A stretch of DNA of 62,000 bases from Zygnema cylindricum (Eukaryota > Streptophyta > Zygnematophyceae > Zygnematales > Zygnemataceae), in the NCBI GenBank assembly GCA_037447655.1, contig JBBHKE010000188.1:1-62000 (forward strand). The letters run 5' to 3'. The translations under genes and the position numbers were made by a program. The notes beneath the pieces are model-generated. The model was not told the DNA's origin, made no database searches, and saw nothing but the letters and a program-made list of their open reading frames with translations. Shown in pieces: positions 10,380-21,970 of this stretch (its first letter is position 1; each line of letters begins with the position of its first letter).

Positions 10380-11560
10380 AGTTCTCCTCACTGTCGGACT
10401 CAAATCTGATTCTTATCTTCTTTGTATAATTGAAAGGGTGAAATGACTTCCCTTCATCCATGACAACTAAGTGTTTGACCAGAATTACATCTTTCTTTGC
10501 TAAGTCATAGACTTTATATCGCTTAACATCCTCATCATATCCCACAAAGTATCCAGATTTTCCCTTAGCATCTAGTTTCCAGTTTTTTCTATGTATGTCA
10601 AGACTGTAAACTTGGCTACAAAAAAACTTAAGGTGTGAGATGTTTGGTTTCCTTCCAACCCATCTCTCATAAGGTGTCACTGTCTTTATAGCTGAGGTAA
10701 GGACTCTATTCTTAATGTAGTTGGCACACTTCATTGCTTCTGCCCAAAATCTCTTTCCTATTTTCTTGTATGCTAACATATTGCATGCACTATCTCCTAG
10801 TGTTCAATTCAACCTCTCAGCTACCCCATTTTGTTCTGGGTTATATGGTACAGTTTTTTGGTGCTGCACTCCCTCATCTCACACATATTCCTCATACTGG
10901 TTAGAGGTATATTCCCCCCCATTATCACTCTTTATCCTCTTAATGGGGGTTTCATGCAACTTCTCACTCCAAGCTTTATATTCTTTCAAGTAAATTGATG
11001 CTTCGGATTTTGTTTTCAGAAAGTAGACTCTAGAGTATCTAGACCAGTCATCGGTTAATGTCATTATAAACCTCTTTCCTCCAACCGAAGGTACTTTTGC
11101 TGGTCCCCAAATATCTGTGTGGACCAAGTCTAATACTTTCTCACCTCTATATGTGGTGGCTTTGGGAAAGGGAAGTCTGTGAGCCTTACCTTGAGCACAA
11201 CCACTACAATCATCCATTATTTCATTATCCCCAAACTGAATGCCTTATACTACCCCAAGGTTTTTCATTTCCCTTAATCTATCAAAATGCACATGCCCCA
11301 ACCGCTTATGCCAAATCATCAACTTAGGAACACCAACATAATAAACATTATTCTTTTCATTATTCAGGTTAAGCCTAAACATTCCTTGGCTACCCTTATC
11401 TGCCGTGAAGTAAACTTCATCCCCATACTTAGCTGTAAACACTCCTTTTCTAGTGAAGGTATCAAACTCTTTGTCATCTAGCACAGACGTAGAGACAAGA
11501 GTTTTACTCAGCTGAGAAATGTAGAGTACATCTGAAAATGTAAGTATAGAAGTCTTACCC
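10380..11560 (-). pseudogene. Copia B integrase
   Basis: The N-terminal zinc site reads WHKRLGHVHFDRLREM followed by DDCSGCAQGKAHRLPF (H, H, C, C). The core has DLVHTDIWGPAKV (first Asp), KSDNGGEYTSNQYEEYV (second Asp) and a region near 10820 matching QNGVAERLN with the Glu. It ends with KRFWAEAMKCANYIKNRVL and PYERWVGRKPNISHLKF. Integrase joins element cDNA to host DNA in the nucleus. Stops and frame shifts near 10805, 10879 and 11218-11244 break it. The linker to RT (about 10230-10500) is charged and variable, as usual. Confidence 0.85.
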
Positions 11561-11564
11561 TCCA

Positions 11565-12848
11565 CTAAGACTTCAAGTCTATTGATCCCACTAGATCCGT
11601 AGTAACAACTCTCCCATCCCCAAACTCTATTTCTACTGTAGGAACCTTTCTTAGCTTAGTGAAGAGTTCTTTATCACGACACATATGCATGGATGCACCT
11701 GAGTCGATAATCCATCCTTCCTGTGGAGCTTCCCGAATTGCTCCAAATGCACACTTCTGTCTCCGAGGGACCTCCTTCTCCTCCAGGCTCTCGTCAAGAA
11801 GAAGCTCCCCATCCTCCTCAAAGGACTCATCCTCGGTTTCTCCTGTCACTTTTGTAACCACAAGTGCCTTTTTCTTCCCTTTGAAAAAACCCCCTCCACG
11901 GTTCTCTTGGAGCCTCAACTCCGACTGCTTGACACAATCTGCGATGAAGTGTCCTGATTTTCTGCAAAAATGACAAAGACCCTTTGGGGGCCTCGGCCCC
12001 CTAGAATGACCTCTTTCCCCTTTGTAAGGTTTCTTCGGGTCCTTCCCTCATCGGTCCCCTCCTACTACTAGAGCTTGACTACTCTTCCCTCCTCTCCTAA
12101 TCTCCATTGTGTTTTCCTGCACAAGTATCTTCCTGACCACTTTGTTCCATTTCCATGAACTATCAGGCATTTCCTGTACTTGATACACTATGTTTTCAAA
12201 ATCATCTGGTAACTTCATGATAAGAGTGTTAACTTTCATTTTCATTGTACCTGTCCACCCAGCACTTTCCATCTCCATATGCTAACAAAAAAGATCATTA
12301 CAGTAATCTAACATCTTTCCTCCTTTGTAAGTGTAACTCACTAGCTTTTGCTCAACCAACTGGAGCTTTTGAATAGTTCCAGCTCTATAAATCTCCACCA
12401 AACTCACCCACAACTCCTCGGCCTTGTAAATGTGAAGATGAGGAGTGGCCAAAACTTGAGTGAGGTGCTTGAGAATAAAATTCTTGGTAGCCATGTTTAC
12501 ATCCTCCCACATTTGAGTATCGTTCTCCGCGGTCTTCACGGTCGCCGCTCCCGGTACTGTGGCAATAGGAGTGAGGAGTGTCTCCTTCCCTTTCCTCTTT
12601 TCGGACACACTGCTCTCCCCATCATGTGCCTCCTCCGCTGAGGCAGCTGTTGCAGCAGGAAACCTTACTCCTTCAAATCCTGGTGGAGTTCTCGAAGGTG
12701 GACGTTTCACTTGTCCACTAACGATACCCCAATATCGATTTTCGCACATAGCTCCCATCATCACGGCTTCCCAATAGATGAACCCAAATCCATTGAAGGT
12801 GGGCACCCTAGAGGGTGGGCCCATAACGTGCAATTCTGTGTCCTCCAT
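11565..12848 (-). pseudogene. Copia B gag and protease
   Basis: Gag starts at the hairpin AUG 12846-12848, inside the LTR end: MEDTELHVMGPPSRVPTFNG. It runs to a stop at 12279-12281, then on to 12048. Capsid-like helices follow the Copia order. The CCHC knuckle CHFCRKSGHFIADC (about 11940-11981) is intact. The protease motif GWIIDSGASMHMC lies near 11700-11740, with the catalytic Asp in DSGA. Gag packages RNA and the protease would cut Gag-Pol. The internal stops make this copy inactive. Confidence 0.85.
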
Positions 12849-12861
12849 TTAACCACAGAAT
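12833..12861 (-). promoter_or_regulatory. gag AUG hairpin (copy B)
   Basis: In sense, ATTCTGTG pairs perfectly with CACAGAAT. The inner 3-bp stem is weakened (TTA/GGA). The start codon is in the loop at 12846-12848. Confidence 0.7.
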
Positions 12862-13551
12862 ACAGGAAACCTCTAGATAGTATTTAACAAACCCACTTCA
12901 AGCCACTACCACTGCTGTCCAGGAAGGCAAATTGACAGTTTGATTGCACCCGTATCGAACCTGGACTCCCTTGAGCCCGTAGCAAAAAGAATCATTGAAA
13001 ATGGCCAACCAGCCGATAAGTTAGGAGCCGGCAAAAAATGCCAATTTATACAAAGCTCTCTTAGAGAGAGGTGATTATCTACCAAAATTTCCTAAGTCCT
13101 AAACCTCTCTCACAACCCCTATTTACTGAAGTACGAACGAATCATATTACTGTAAATTACATAAAGGTACTACGTCCGATGTCCTTTCTGTACGGCTGGT
13201 GTACGACAAGGCTGCTAAGTGGACGCGTGTCACTTTTCCACTCGTTCGTATATTCTCCGAAATTTTGGCGAACGAATGTCATCCTTCCACACGGCGCCAC
13301 ATCATGCCACGTCCATAAACTCCAAAGTAACAATTCTGCGATCTCGGGGATAATGTGCGCCGTCGGATTAAATCCGACATTGAATGTTGAGTGCTTAAAA
13401 CAAATGTCCGTTTCATTTCTTTCGTGCGAAATGACGTTCGCACTAAACCTTAACAAGTTCTATGTCCGTTCGTCTATATTACAGTTAAATGATTTATGTA
13501 TTATACAACAGTTTAAATACTAATGAAACCCTATATCTCCTAACGGATTTC

Positions 13552-13625
13552 TACGACAGAGTGGTTAGAGCTAACGGCTACGCCGCGCTTTGCCGGTCGG
13601 GGGTTCGAGTCCTGCTGGACTCAAC
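13552..13625 (+). repeat. tRNA-like module, third copy
   Basis: It is homologous to 3782-3855, with the B-box GGTTCGAGTCC kept and one base change in the 5' side of the T-stem. Confidence 0.4.
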
Positions 13626-13832
13626 CTTTTGTTGAGAGTGACTTAAGTCACTCTTTAGTCCTTCCTATGGAGCTGAGGCAGCCATGGCTCCATCGCTCTC
13701 CATCTCCTCCAGTGACTACAACAAGTATGGGGGTAAGAGAGAAGAGATGGAGGCATGTTGCCTACATTTTCTTTATATGTTTTCCGCTAATTAATTTAGT
13801 CCTAGAAAATACAGAAACTACTTATTTCAACA

Positions 13833-15210
13833 CTCCCCCTATTTTCTAGTCTTATTTTAACTTTTCTTTTAATCCACATTTTTCCCTACAATATTTTAAT
13901 TTTAGAGAGGGCACAGGTTTGGTCATCATGTCAGCCACCATTTCCTCATCAGATCTATATACAAGATTCACTATTTTATTCTCAATTTTTTCTCTTATAA
14001 AACTTAATCTTATGTCCATATGTTTAGCCTTAAAATGGTGTTTTGGATTGGCTACAATTGCTATGGCCGCTTGATTATCACAAAACACTTCATGCACTCC
14101 CTCTTTCATATACCCCAATTCTTGCAGCAAGGACTTGACCCACATCAACTCTTTCACAGTAGAACAAGAGGCCATGTACTCAGCCTCCATACTGGACTGA
14201 GGAACCACCTTTTGTTGCTTACTGCTCCAACAGCAAGCACCCTCCCCAACATACAACACATACCCAGAAGTGCATCATCTCATAGGTGCGTCCCCATGAC
14301 TGGCGTCACTCGAAGTAGTGATGTCAGTGTGCTCCCCTCCCAAATGCAACCATAACTCTTTAGTTCCCACCAGATATCTCATAAATCTCTTGGCTGCCTC
14401 CCAGTCTCTCTTCCTATGATCATTAAGACTCCTACCGAGTACTCCAACTGCTGACGCTATGTCCGGCCTGGTACAGTTCCTAAAATAGATTAAACTTCCT
14501 ACGACCTGTCTATAAGGGATAAACTTCTTAAACTCTCTCTCCTTTGGACTCATCTGATCGTCTAATATCATCACACCTCCTTCTACACTCCCATCACTTA
14601 CTTTTTTCAAGTCCATGGGAGTAGTACAACTGTTAGCATTTTCCATCTGGAATTTCTCAACCATATTTCCTATTGTTTCTTTCTGAGTAAGTCTGATGAT
14701 CTTCTTCCCCCTATCTCTCTCTATTTGGATCCCCAAAATATATTTTGCCTCCCCTAAATCCTTCATATCAAATATGCCCCTTAGATTTTTCTTTAGCCTA
14801 TTGATCTTCTCCAAAGACTTACTTAACACAAGCAGATCATCCACATAAATTGCAATAAAAATGACACCATTCTAATCTTCAAACATATAGATAGAATGGT
14901 TAGAGGTGATACGGATGTATCCCAGATTGGTGAGAAACTCATCTAGTTTCTTATTCCACTGTCGGGGAGCCTGCTTCAGTCCATATATGGATTTTATGAG
15001 CCTGCAGACTTTGCTCTCTTCTCCTTCTTCCACAAACCCCTCGGGTTGCCTCATGAAAATTTCTTCCTCTAACTCACCATTAAGAAAAACAATCTTAATG
15101 TCCATCTGGTGTATTTCCATGTCTTCCGCTGCTGCCAGACTGAGAAGAATTCTTACTGATGGGAATCGAACAACTGGAGCAAAGGTCTCCTCATAATCAA
15201 TCCCCTCCTA
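13833..15210 (-). mobile_element. Copia element C, 3' fragment
   Basis: The internal region starts at the LTR 12829-13832 and covers RNase H (13852-14259 plus the 3' part of 14275-14844) and most of RT (14275-15210). In sense it begins abruptly within RT, just after EGIDYEE-type sequence, at about 15210. Everything upstream (gag, protease, integrase) is missing. RT keeps YVDD near 14835 and HQMDIKIVFLNGELEEEIF. RNase H keeps QSSMEAEYMASC and DNQAAIAI. The sequence to the right of 15210 is unrelated, so this is a truncation or recombination edge. Confidence 0.85.
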
Positions 15211-15808
15211 TAAAAGTGAATAGTGAAACACTATTTCCTAAAGTGCTACGCTACAAAAACAATCTCTTCAGGTATTTACAATCTGATGTCGTACACATAA
15301 TGTTGCTTGCTTAGTCAGCAACCTCAAATACTTCCAACTTGCTGTGGTAAACTTGTACGACTATCTGGGATGCTTACGAAGCTCCTCGTCATCTGTGGTC
15401 CCCCTCAAAATTCTCGCCGTTAATCTGATACGAATCAACGTCTGATATTTGTCTTCTGGTATCAGTGTTCCCCGATGTCCGGTTTAATTTCCGTCCGCCC
15501 GATCCGACGAATTCAGTCGTCCGATAGATGACATGTGCCCATGTCCATTCCGCATTTCCTGCACTGTCTAAAAAACTGACGCGTGTATATGTGACCGTAC
15601 TAATACTCTTTGAGAAACATTTTACTGTCACACTATTTAAGGTAAGTATTACATTTCAAATTACACAAAAATATTCTAAGTACTTAGGCTTTCCTCACAG
15701 CTCTATATACTGAAGACAAAGCTTTCAAAAACAACAACAACTTAGTAGCGCAGCAGCGCGGCATAGCAACTGAGTAGCGCAGCAGCGCAGCATAGCAACG
15801 CCGCAGAA
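15211..15808. other. Unassigned DNA next to Copia C
   Basis: No coding region is supported. It contains LTR-like fragments (for example TAGGCTTTCCTCACAGCTCTATATACTGAAG near 15687, comparable to the LTR A region near 3335). Two tandem copies of a 29-30 bp unit rich in AGCGCAGCAGCGC(A/G)GCATAGCAAC lie at about 15744-15803. Confidence 0.4.
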
Positions 15809-16116
15809 TGTAGATGGAATTGTATAGTTCTAGAAGGAAGTTTTGGATAGATCTCGGTTTGCCGCGAAGGCCCACGTGTACAGCTGTATAGTACTAGGTT
15901 GACTAGCAGTTAGCTAGTTTAAATAGGCGAGTAGACCTAGTGAATGGGACACCTGAAGTAGACCTACACAGCTAGCGCAACCTTGTACTCTCTCTCAAGT
16001 AATAAAGCTCAACCTTGTCTGTGAGTTCTGTGTATTCCTGCTGTTGCTACGGGAAGATCCTTGGTGTTTTCCGCTGTGCACTGTAACGTGTTGTGGTGTA
16101 TCGTGCCTCTTTTACA
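15809..16116 (+). repeat. Possible solo LTR of another family
   Basis: The stretch starts TGTAGATGGAATTG and ends CCTCTTTTACA. It has a TATA-like TTTAAATAGG near 15918 and a polyadenylation signal AATAAA at 16001-16006, spaced as in a short Copia LTR. No target duplication or internal region is visible, so the call is tentative. Confidence 0.4.
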
Positions 16117-17841
16117 TTATGCAACACATAAACATATGCAATACCTTGTGAAAAAATAAGTACAACATATGCATCGCATCATAAGACATCATTGCATGGC
16201 CTTCACAAAATCTTCTATTAGTTTTCATTATGGAACAAAAAACATAAAAAAACAATAAAAACACGGAAAATGACATTATGAGCTCAAAGTGGCGATATAA
16301 ACATTTCCCGGAGAAGTTACAAAAAACATATACCTTTACCTCTGAATGAGGAAATTCCTCTAAATTTTTGGCACAAGATCCTCACATCGTACGGTGGCCA
16401 CACGCCCAAATGGACATCATTCAATTGGAAAGGGGAGAGGGAGAGGGAAAATGAGGGAGAGGTTGGAGAGGAAAAAGCGGAAGCGAGAGAGGAGGGAGTG
16501 AGGGAGGAAGAGGGAAAGGTTTTGAAAAACGAAATATGTTTGACTGCGATGAAAATGGTGAGAGAGAGAATGTCGCTGCTGACGACGAAAATGGAGAAGA
16601 AATTTACGAAAAAAATAGAGGAGAAATTATCAACGGTGAGAAAAGAGTCTGAGTCGTCGAAGAAGAATTTTTTTAACAAGACAACGGTAGAAAGACAAGA
16701 CCGACAGACAATCTAATCCGACAATTGTAGAAACAAACGTCAAACTTCCAAAGTAAGATGTTAATAAAACATTTATGTACCGCCGGCACAATGTAACGTT
16801 TCAAAACCGATAGTGTAACTTTCGCAGTACACCCTTAACGATACATTTTGCCGTACCGCCAACAAAATGTATCGTTTGGAAACAACAAAAAGTGCGGTCA
16901 ATGATAGATCGCGTCACGTCAAACAGACGAGATAAAAATGTCGGCCCTATAACGTACAACATCGTAGTTTTCATTTTGGCTTGAAGTTTCGATTCCCAAA
17001 CGCAACTGTTCGGAGCGGCAAGTGCTATCGCGTCACACCATGCCACGTTGTCGATTTCATAAAATCCAAACTGTACACCGCCAATCGCGATTACCGTAGC
17101 TTACGCTACAGTAATTCGTCGCGGGCGACCCGGTGCTTTGCCCTTTGGTTGCCAAGTGCTTTTCGTTTTTGTACAGGGTGACCAATAGAAGCATCACAAC
17201 TTGTCGTAGGAGTGTCATGTACTCCTTCACGTATTAATCCGTTTCTGCTAGTGTACGGATATTGAGAACACGACAACGTGGCGTAATGCGACGCGATCGC
17301 ACGCGCAAAAAGGAAAAGTACATTACTGTATGTTACTCCATCGATATTGATAACACGACATTTTGGCGTGACGTCGAATTGTCTGGCCGTATATCATACC
17401 ATTACAACCAGACGAAAAACAACAAATAAGATTGTACCATGTGTCTCCTTTCATTACATCAAAATTGGAACATGACAAATCCAATAAAAAATCAAATCAC
17501 TCAACGGCTCACGATCTTACACAAAAACAATCGACAATCAATTATCGTTGTCACCAGAGACGCCAACAATAGCGTAGCTTATTCTATTTTATCCTGCACG
17601 CCATTTAGGGTAATTTTCCAATTACCGTACAAAACGAAAGTACGCCATCGTTTAAATAGTGTGATATACGGTCAGTTTCGGACCGTACAAAATCTTACCT
17701 TTTTAGTAAAAAAGTACAGCTCATTATGTTTAGGAACCATGGAAGCATGAGATGTGCGGTCTAAAGTGGGGATTAAAACGGGTTGTTAAATATCACATAT
17801 CGGGTTGGTACACATGGTACTGTACCAAAACGAAAGCCCCT
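16117..17841. other. Non-coding stretch with purine-rich block
   Basis: 16430-16630 is strongly purine-rich (GAGAGGGAGAGGG-type). This creates long open frames on both strands that I do not believe are genes. The remainder has many CGTAC motifs and no recognised family. Confidence 0.4.
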
Positions 17842-18586
17842 TAAGGCATGTCCCCATGTGTTCAAGTAAGGGTTTTTTTCCGTCGTTTACACATAAAATG
17901 GGACTTCCTACTTGAAAATATTACGCCATACGAAAAATGTTCAAAAACTCAAATACATTTTGCGTCATCTTGGAACTTGAAAGGTATGGCGATTTGGCAG
18001 TATTAACATCTTGACCCACTTCCAGCTCATCTTCACACTTACACTGAATCAAATCGCGACCTGCATTTAATCAAAATACCACCCTATTGACGAATAGAAA
18101 GCCTGGGTTGCACGCGTCAAAAGTTTTCATTTGTTTTTTTGCAGCTAGGAGAATACATGACAAAATTTTTTTTTGTCCGTTTGCTTATGTTGTCCACTTG
18201 TGGGCGTCTACAAATGTCATGTTGTAGACGTAGGCGATTGCTTATGTCGTTCACGTGTGGGCGTCAACAAATGACAGTCGGCGTCGACAATTGTCCCAGT
18301 ATGTGAGGAGCTCTTTGCGGCGTACAAATGTCCGCAGTTTGTTCCGAGATCGTTGGCGTCTACAAATTTCAGCAGTTTGTTGGCGTCTACAGGTGTCGCA
18401 AGTATTGGCGACGTGTACAGCTGCCACATATTCAAAATAATGAACGCGCAAGTAACGATTGACATAGGCACACTTTGAAAAGTACACCGAAAATCAGCGC
18501 TAAATTCCAAAATAACGTTTCAAAATATCGGTTACATGGGGACACGCCCTAAGGCAACCAAAGGGCAAAGCACCGGGTCGCCCGCG
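17124..18586. repeat. Inverted repeat arms around element X
   Basis: A 34-bp segment ending CTTTGCCCTTTGGTTGCC at 17124-17157 is repeated in inverse orientation at 18553-18586 (GGCAACCAAAGGGCAAAGC...). Weaker matching continues outward. The arms face each other, with element X and about 0.7 kb between them. This looks like the ends of two oppositely oriented repeats rather than one element. Confidence 0.55.
17845..18549. mobile_element. Harbinger-like non-autonomous element X
   Basis: The ends GGCATGTCCCCATGTG and CATGGGGACACGCCC are inverted and flanked by TAA on both sides (17842-17844, 18550-18552), a 3-bp duplication typical of PIF/Harbinger. The left end continues TTCAAGTAAGG and the right end (read inward) AACCGATATTTTGAAACGTTA. 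These two different subterminal sequences recur swapped in element Y. There is no transposase. The interior holds about six degenerate copies of GGCGTCTACAAATGTC at 18205-18400. Confidence 0.65.
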
Positions 18587-20391
18587 ACTGTTATTGTACT
18601 CCCTCTGAATCGCGTAGCTTTTCTTGCCGCCAATTATTTTCAGTTACAATTAACGCGGCACTACAGTACAGTACTAAAAAATAAGGACTTACGGTGTAGT
18701 GCGCATTCAAAAGATTTAGTGCGTTAGTACTTTATAACGCCGCAGTGATGACTGCATAATGGAACGTACTTAAATATATTTGTCGGTGGAGCCGTATGTA
18801 TTTTAAATTATGATTACGAATGTGTTATTGTAAAGCCCTAGAAAACCCTAATACCCTAAAAAGCCCTATAAACCCTAAAAATTTAATAACAATTTTTGCG
18901 GCTTTGACGCAGTCAATGGAATGTCAGTGAATGGCTAGAATTAGCTTTAAGACGTTTTAATTGGTTACTCTAAGCGAGAATATATTTTTAAGTTAATTTT
19001 TGCACATGGCATTTCTGGCCGGATTTTGTGAAAATCGTACGGAAATGTCGCATGCGTGATCCGATGTCGGCCAATTAGAATCTGTCAGAATTTGACGTAA
19101 ATCGACAGTTTCTGTCACCGGCAAATTTCAGCCGTCAAAAAATCACTGACTTGTTGACACAGTCGTCTGTCAGACGTCAAGTTGGCGGCAACTTAGAGTA
19201 CGATGACCGCACGAAAAACAAGGTAATATATTTTATTTAATTTTATTATCCAATAAGAATGGGTATTTACAGGTTTCTCCTATCGCGCAAATTTTGAAGG
19301 ATATTTTTTTCCAGAGATTGCGGAGGTCAGAAACGACGGCGTGTACGGAAAAGAGATCTGACAAGCATATCTATGTGGCACGTGAAATCTAGGGTTTGCC
19401 CATGTGATCTTCACGTTTGTCATCTTCCCGACGTGTTATCAAAGTACAAATTTGCTCAGATAAATTACATGCCGTACACAATGTGCAAAAAGTGCGTTGA
19501 GCTCTAGTACGGCTCTAGTACAAAAATCGAAAAATAGTTCTAACTTTGGCAGGTTACAAACTGCAACCCTAAGCATGAGATAAACAGATCAGCTGGCTTT
19601 TTTTTAGAAACTTGATGATGTTCAAGTTAAGGACACGTGTCCAAAAGTTAGAGACTGCAAGTGCGAAAACTTTGCTCGATGAAAGTAGTTTTGCAAGTTG
19701 ACGTTTTTTTTACTTTTTCTTGGTTGACAACTGGGATTAAAGTAGCCAACTGGCTTTTCGGTTTTTCACTTGGGAAAGGATACAGCTCTGCCCAAAAATA
19801 ATTGAGACTGTCGTACGGAACTGAACCATGTCGTACGAAACAGTTGGAAATACTGAATTTGGCCGATTCTTGGAAGTAACGATCGAACCCGGAATTTCTG
19901 CATATTTTTAGACCTCGATTTCTCCGCTACGTCGTACAGCTTCCGACGACAAATTTTTGGAGGCCAGCGGTGACGAATGCTGAAGTTCTGAATAGTACGG
20001 ACAAAGGTCCTAAATGCAGGAAGTGAATTTCAGTCGCACGTGGCCGGCAGGGAAGTAACGGACACCTAAACGACGAATATGAGATCTTTTGGTAATCATT
20101 ACTTGAAATCGTCTATCAGATACCTTTGCGTCAGCAGAAACATTTGTGATAATTCTGTCATGTCGTACTTTTGAAATGCTGCTTCACATTGCTCATGTTT
20201 GCAGGTATATCCGCGACCAATTATTTTTCCGTACTGTTAAAAGCACGCTGTCTTTATGCATGTTAACCGACGTATATGTACGGTATCGAAAGTACAGTAC
20301 TGTAGTCGATATTCTCGGCGGTACCGACAAAATCAGTAAAGGTACGCTATCCGATTTGCGCACGATCTGACTTTCCAGATTTCTGCTTGTA
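18553..20391. other. Unannotated stretch with telomere-like motifs
   Basis: Five CCCTA units, including two CCCTAAA, lie within 18836-18879. Otherwise it is AT-rich with several CGTAC motifs. No coding region is supported. Confidence 0.4.
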
Positions 20392-20394
20392 TTA

Positions 20395-21967
20395 GGGCGT
20401 GTTCCCATGTAACCGAAACTTTGAAACGTTACTTTGGATTTTTGCGCAGATTTTACGGTGTACTTTTCAAATGCAGGATTCACACTAGAAACGGATGGTG
20501 AATGAGATGAAGAAACGAATGCTCCCGTATTCATTTCGCAAAAAAACAAACAACAGAGGCGCCAAAGAGGTCGACCGCTCAGCTGTCAACCTTTTTGGAG
20601 TGTAGCGACAGACAAAATATACTTTTTGGAGCGTAGCGACGGACAAAACATACGGTCAAGTGCGTCAAAATCTGACAATTGTGGTAAGTCATCTCCTTTT
20701 CCGGAAACCCTTTTCGGAATGCAAAATTCCGACTTTGAAGAAAATTGAAGTCGTATCCTGAATGAATGATCCGTACTGTAGCGAATTTTTTTTAAATGCT
20801 AACCCATTATCAAATAGCCAATCAAAATCATCTAAAATAAAACATAAAAAAATGTAAACTTAAAACTTCTTTGGAACTTTGACGAAACGTCCTCCCCCCT
20901 TCTTACCGATGGTTTGGTACGGACGGATTTGAGTCATCGTTGCATAATCGTACGGCAACATGAGTTACATCGCGACGTTTTTGTTGACGTAAGATGACGT
21001 TTAGGGCGATTCACGTCCAAACAAATTAAAAGAACATTCATTTCCTCATCTCATTCATCATCCATTTCTAGTGCGAATCCTGCAAAAGTGTTTCTATGCC
21101 AATCATTACTTGCGCCTTCATTACTTCAAATATGTGATAGGTGTAGACGTCTACAAAATATGCGACAGCCTACGATAGTACGAAATGAAATGTAGACGAC
21201 TAATAAACTTCCTAAAATTAGTGACGCCTACAAAAACGGCGACGGTTGTAGACGTCGAGTTTTTTGTGACATTGTAGATGTTTAGGGTTTTGTGACATTG
21301 CGAAGTCATCCTACCTTGTGACGTCATCAACACATAAACTTTCGGCCATGGCTTCCCTATTTCTTTTTCTTACCATTTATCATTCGATATGCCATGAAAG
21401 TGAGACCAAAAATAGTAAAAAAAAAGGGGAATATATATATCTTTCATTTGAGACTATTATTGCTGCATTTCATTTAGCGATGAGAGAAAGAGGAGCGGTC
21501 GAATGAAAAATATGGGGAGAGACGAGAACGTTGTAAATTTTTGCAAAGGACCCATGAATGAAAGTGGAGGTCCGAGACCCCAACGAATATTTTTCCGTAC
21601 ATGCTTGTCATTTTTGTACGTACATGCGCGTGACGAGCATGTAAAAAAATAGAGTGTACTCTCCTTCGTTCAAAAATTTTCGAAGACGTTTCACGCGTGC
21701 AATACATGCTTTCTATTCGTCGATAGGGTGTTATTTTGGTTAAAATCAGATCGCGATTTGATTCCATTACAAGTGTGAAGATGACCTGGAAGTGGGTCGC
21801 GATGAAGATAACGCCAAATTGTCGTACCTTCCATTTTCCAAAATGACGCAAAATGTACTTGTGTTTTTGCCCATTTTTAGTACGGCGTAATGTTTTCTCG
21901 TTGGAAGACCCATTTTCTGTGAAAACGACGGGAAAAATTCCTTACTTGAACACATGAGAACACGCCC
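20395..21967. mobile_element. Harbinger-like non-autonomous element Y
   Basis: It begins GGGCGTGTTCCCATGTAACCG and ends with the inverse of GGGCGTGTTCTCATGTGTTC. TTA flanks both sides (20392-20394, 21968-21970). The left end matches the right end of X and the right end matches the left end of X, so Y is the same family in opposite orientation with a longer interior (1573 bp). Part of the interior (21500-21640) recurs at 24890-25010. No transposase motif was found. Confidence 0.65.
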
Positions 21968-21970
21968 TTA

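Larger units (their letters stand above)
7758..13832 (-). mobile_element. Copia element B (near full length, inactive)
   Basis: The partial 3' LTR is 7758-8487, the internal region 8488-12828 and the 5' LTR 12829-13832. Sense order is gag, CCHC knuckle, protease, integrase, RT, RNase H, as in Ty1/Copia. All domains are present but split by frameshifts and stops, and the RT catalytic motif reads YVDG. It shares its 3' LTR with A and its 5' LTR with C, so the three copies form a head-to-tail array. Confidence 0.88.
12829..13832 (-). repeat. LTR shared by Copia B (5') and Copia C (3')
   Basis: 1004 bp, TGCAATTCTGTG to ATTTCAACA on plus. It is the same length and architecture as LTR A but differs at scattered sites, so it was not part of the recent 1.3-kb duplication. 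A TATA-like GTATAAAT (sense) lies at 13044-13051. A polypurine tract follows at 13833-13846. The tRNA-like module at 13552-13625 has a mutated stem (GGGGG for GCGGG). Confidence 0.88.

Noticed and set aside
16317-16716. Long frames on both strands
   Set aside because: A purine-rich tract produces Lys/Glu frames on one strand and Phe/Ser frames on the other; not a gene.
18836-18879. A telomere or subtelomere
   Set aside because: Only five imperfect CCCTA units; at most an interstitial relic or telo-box cluster.
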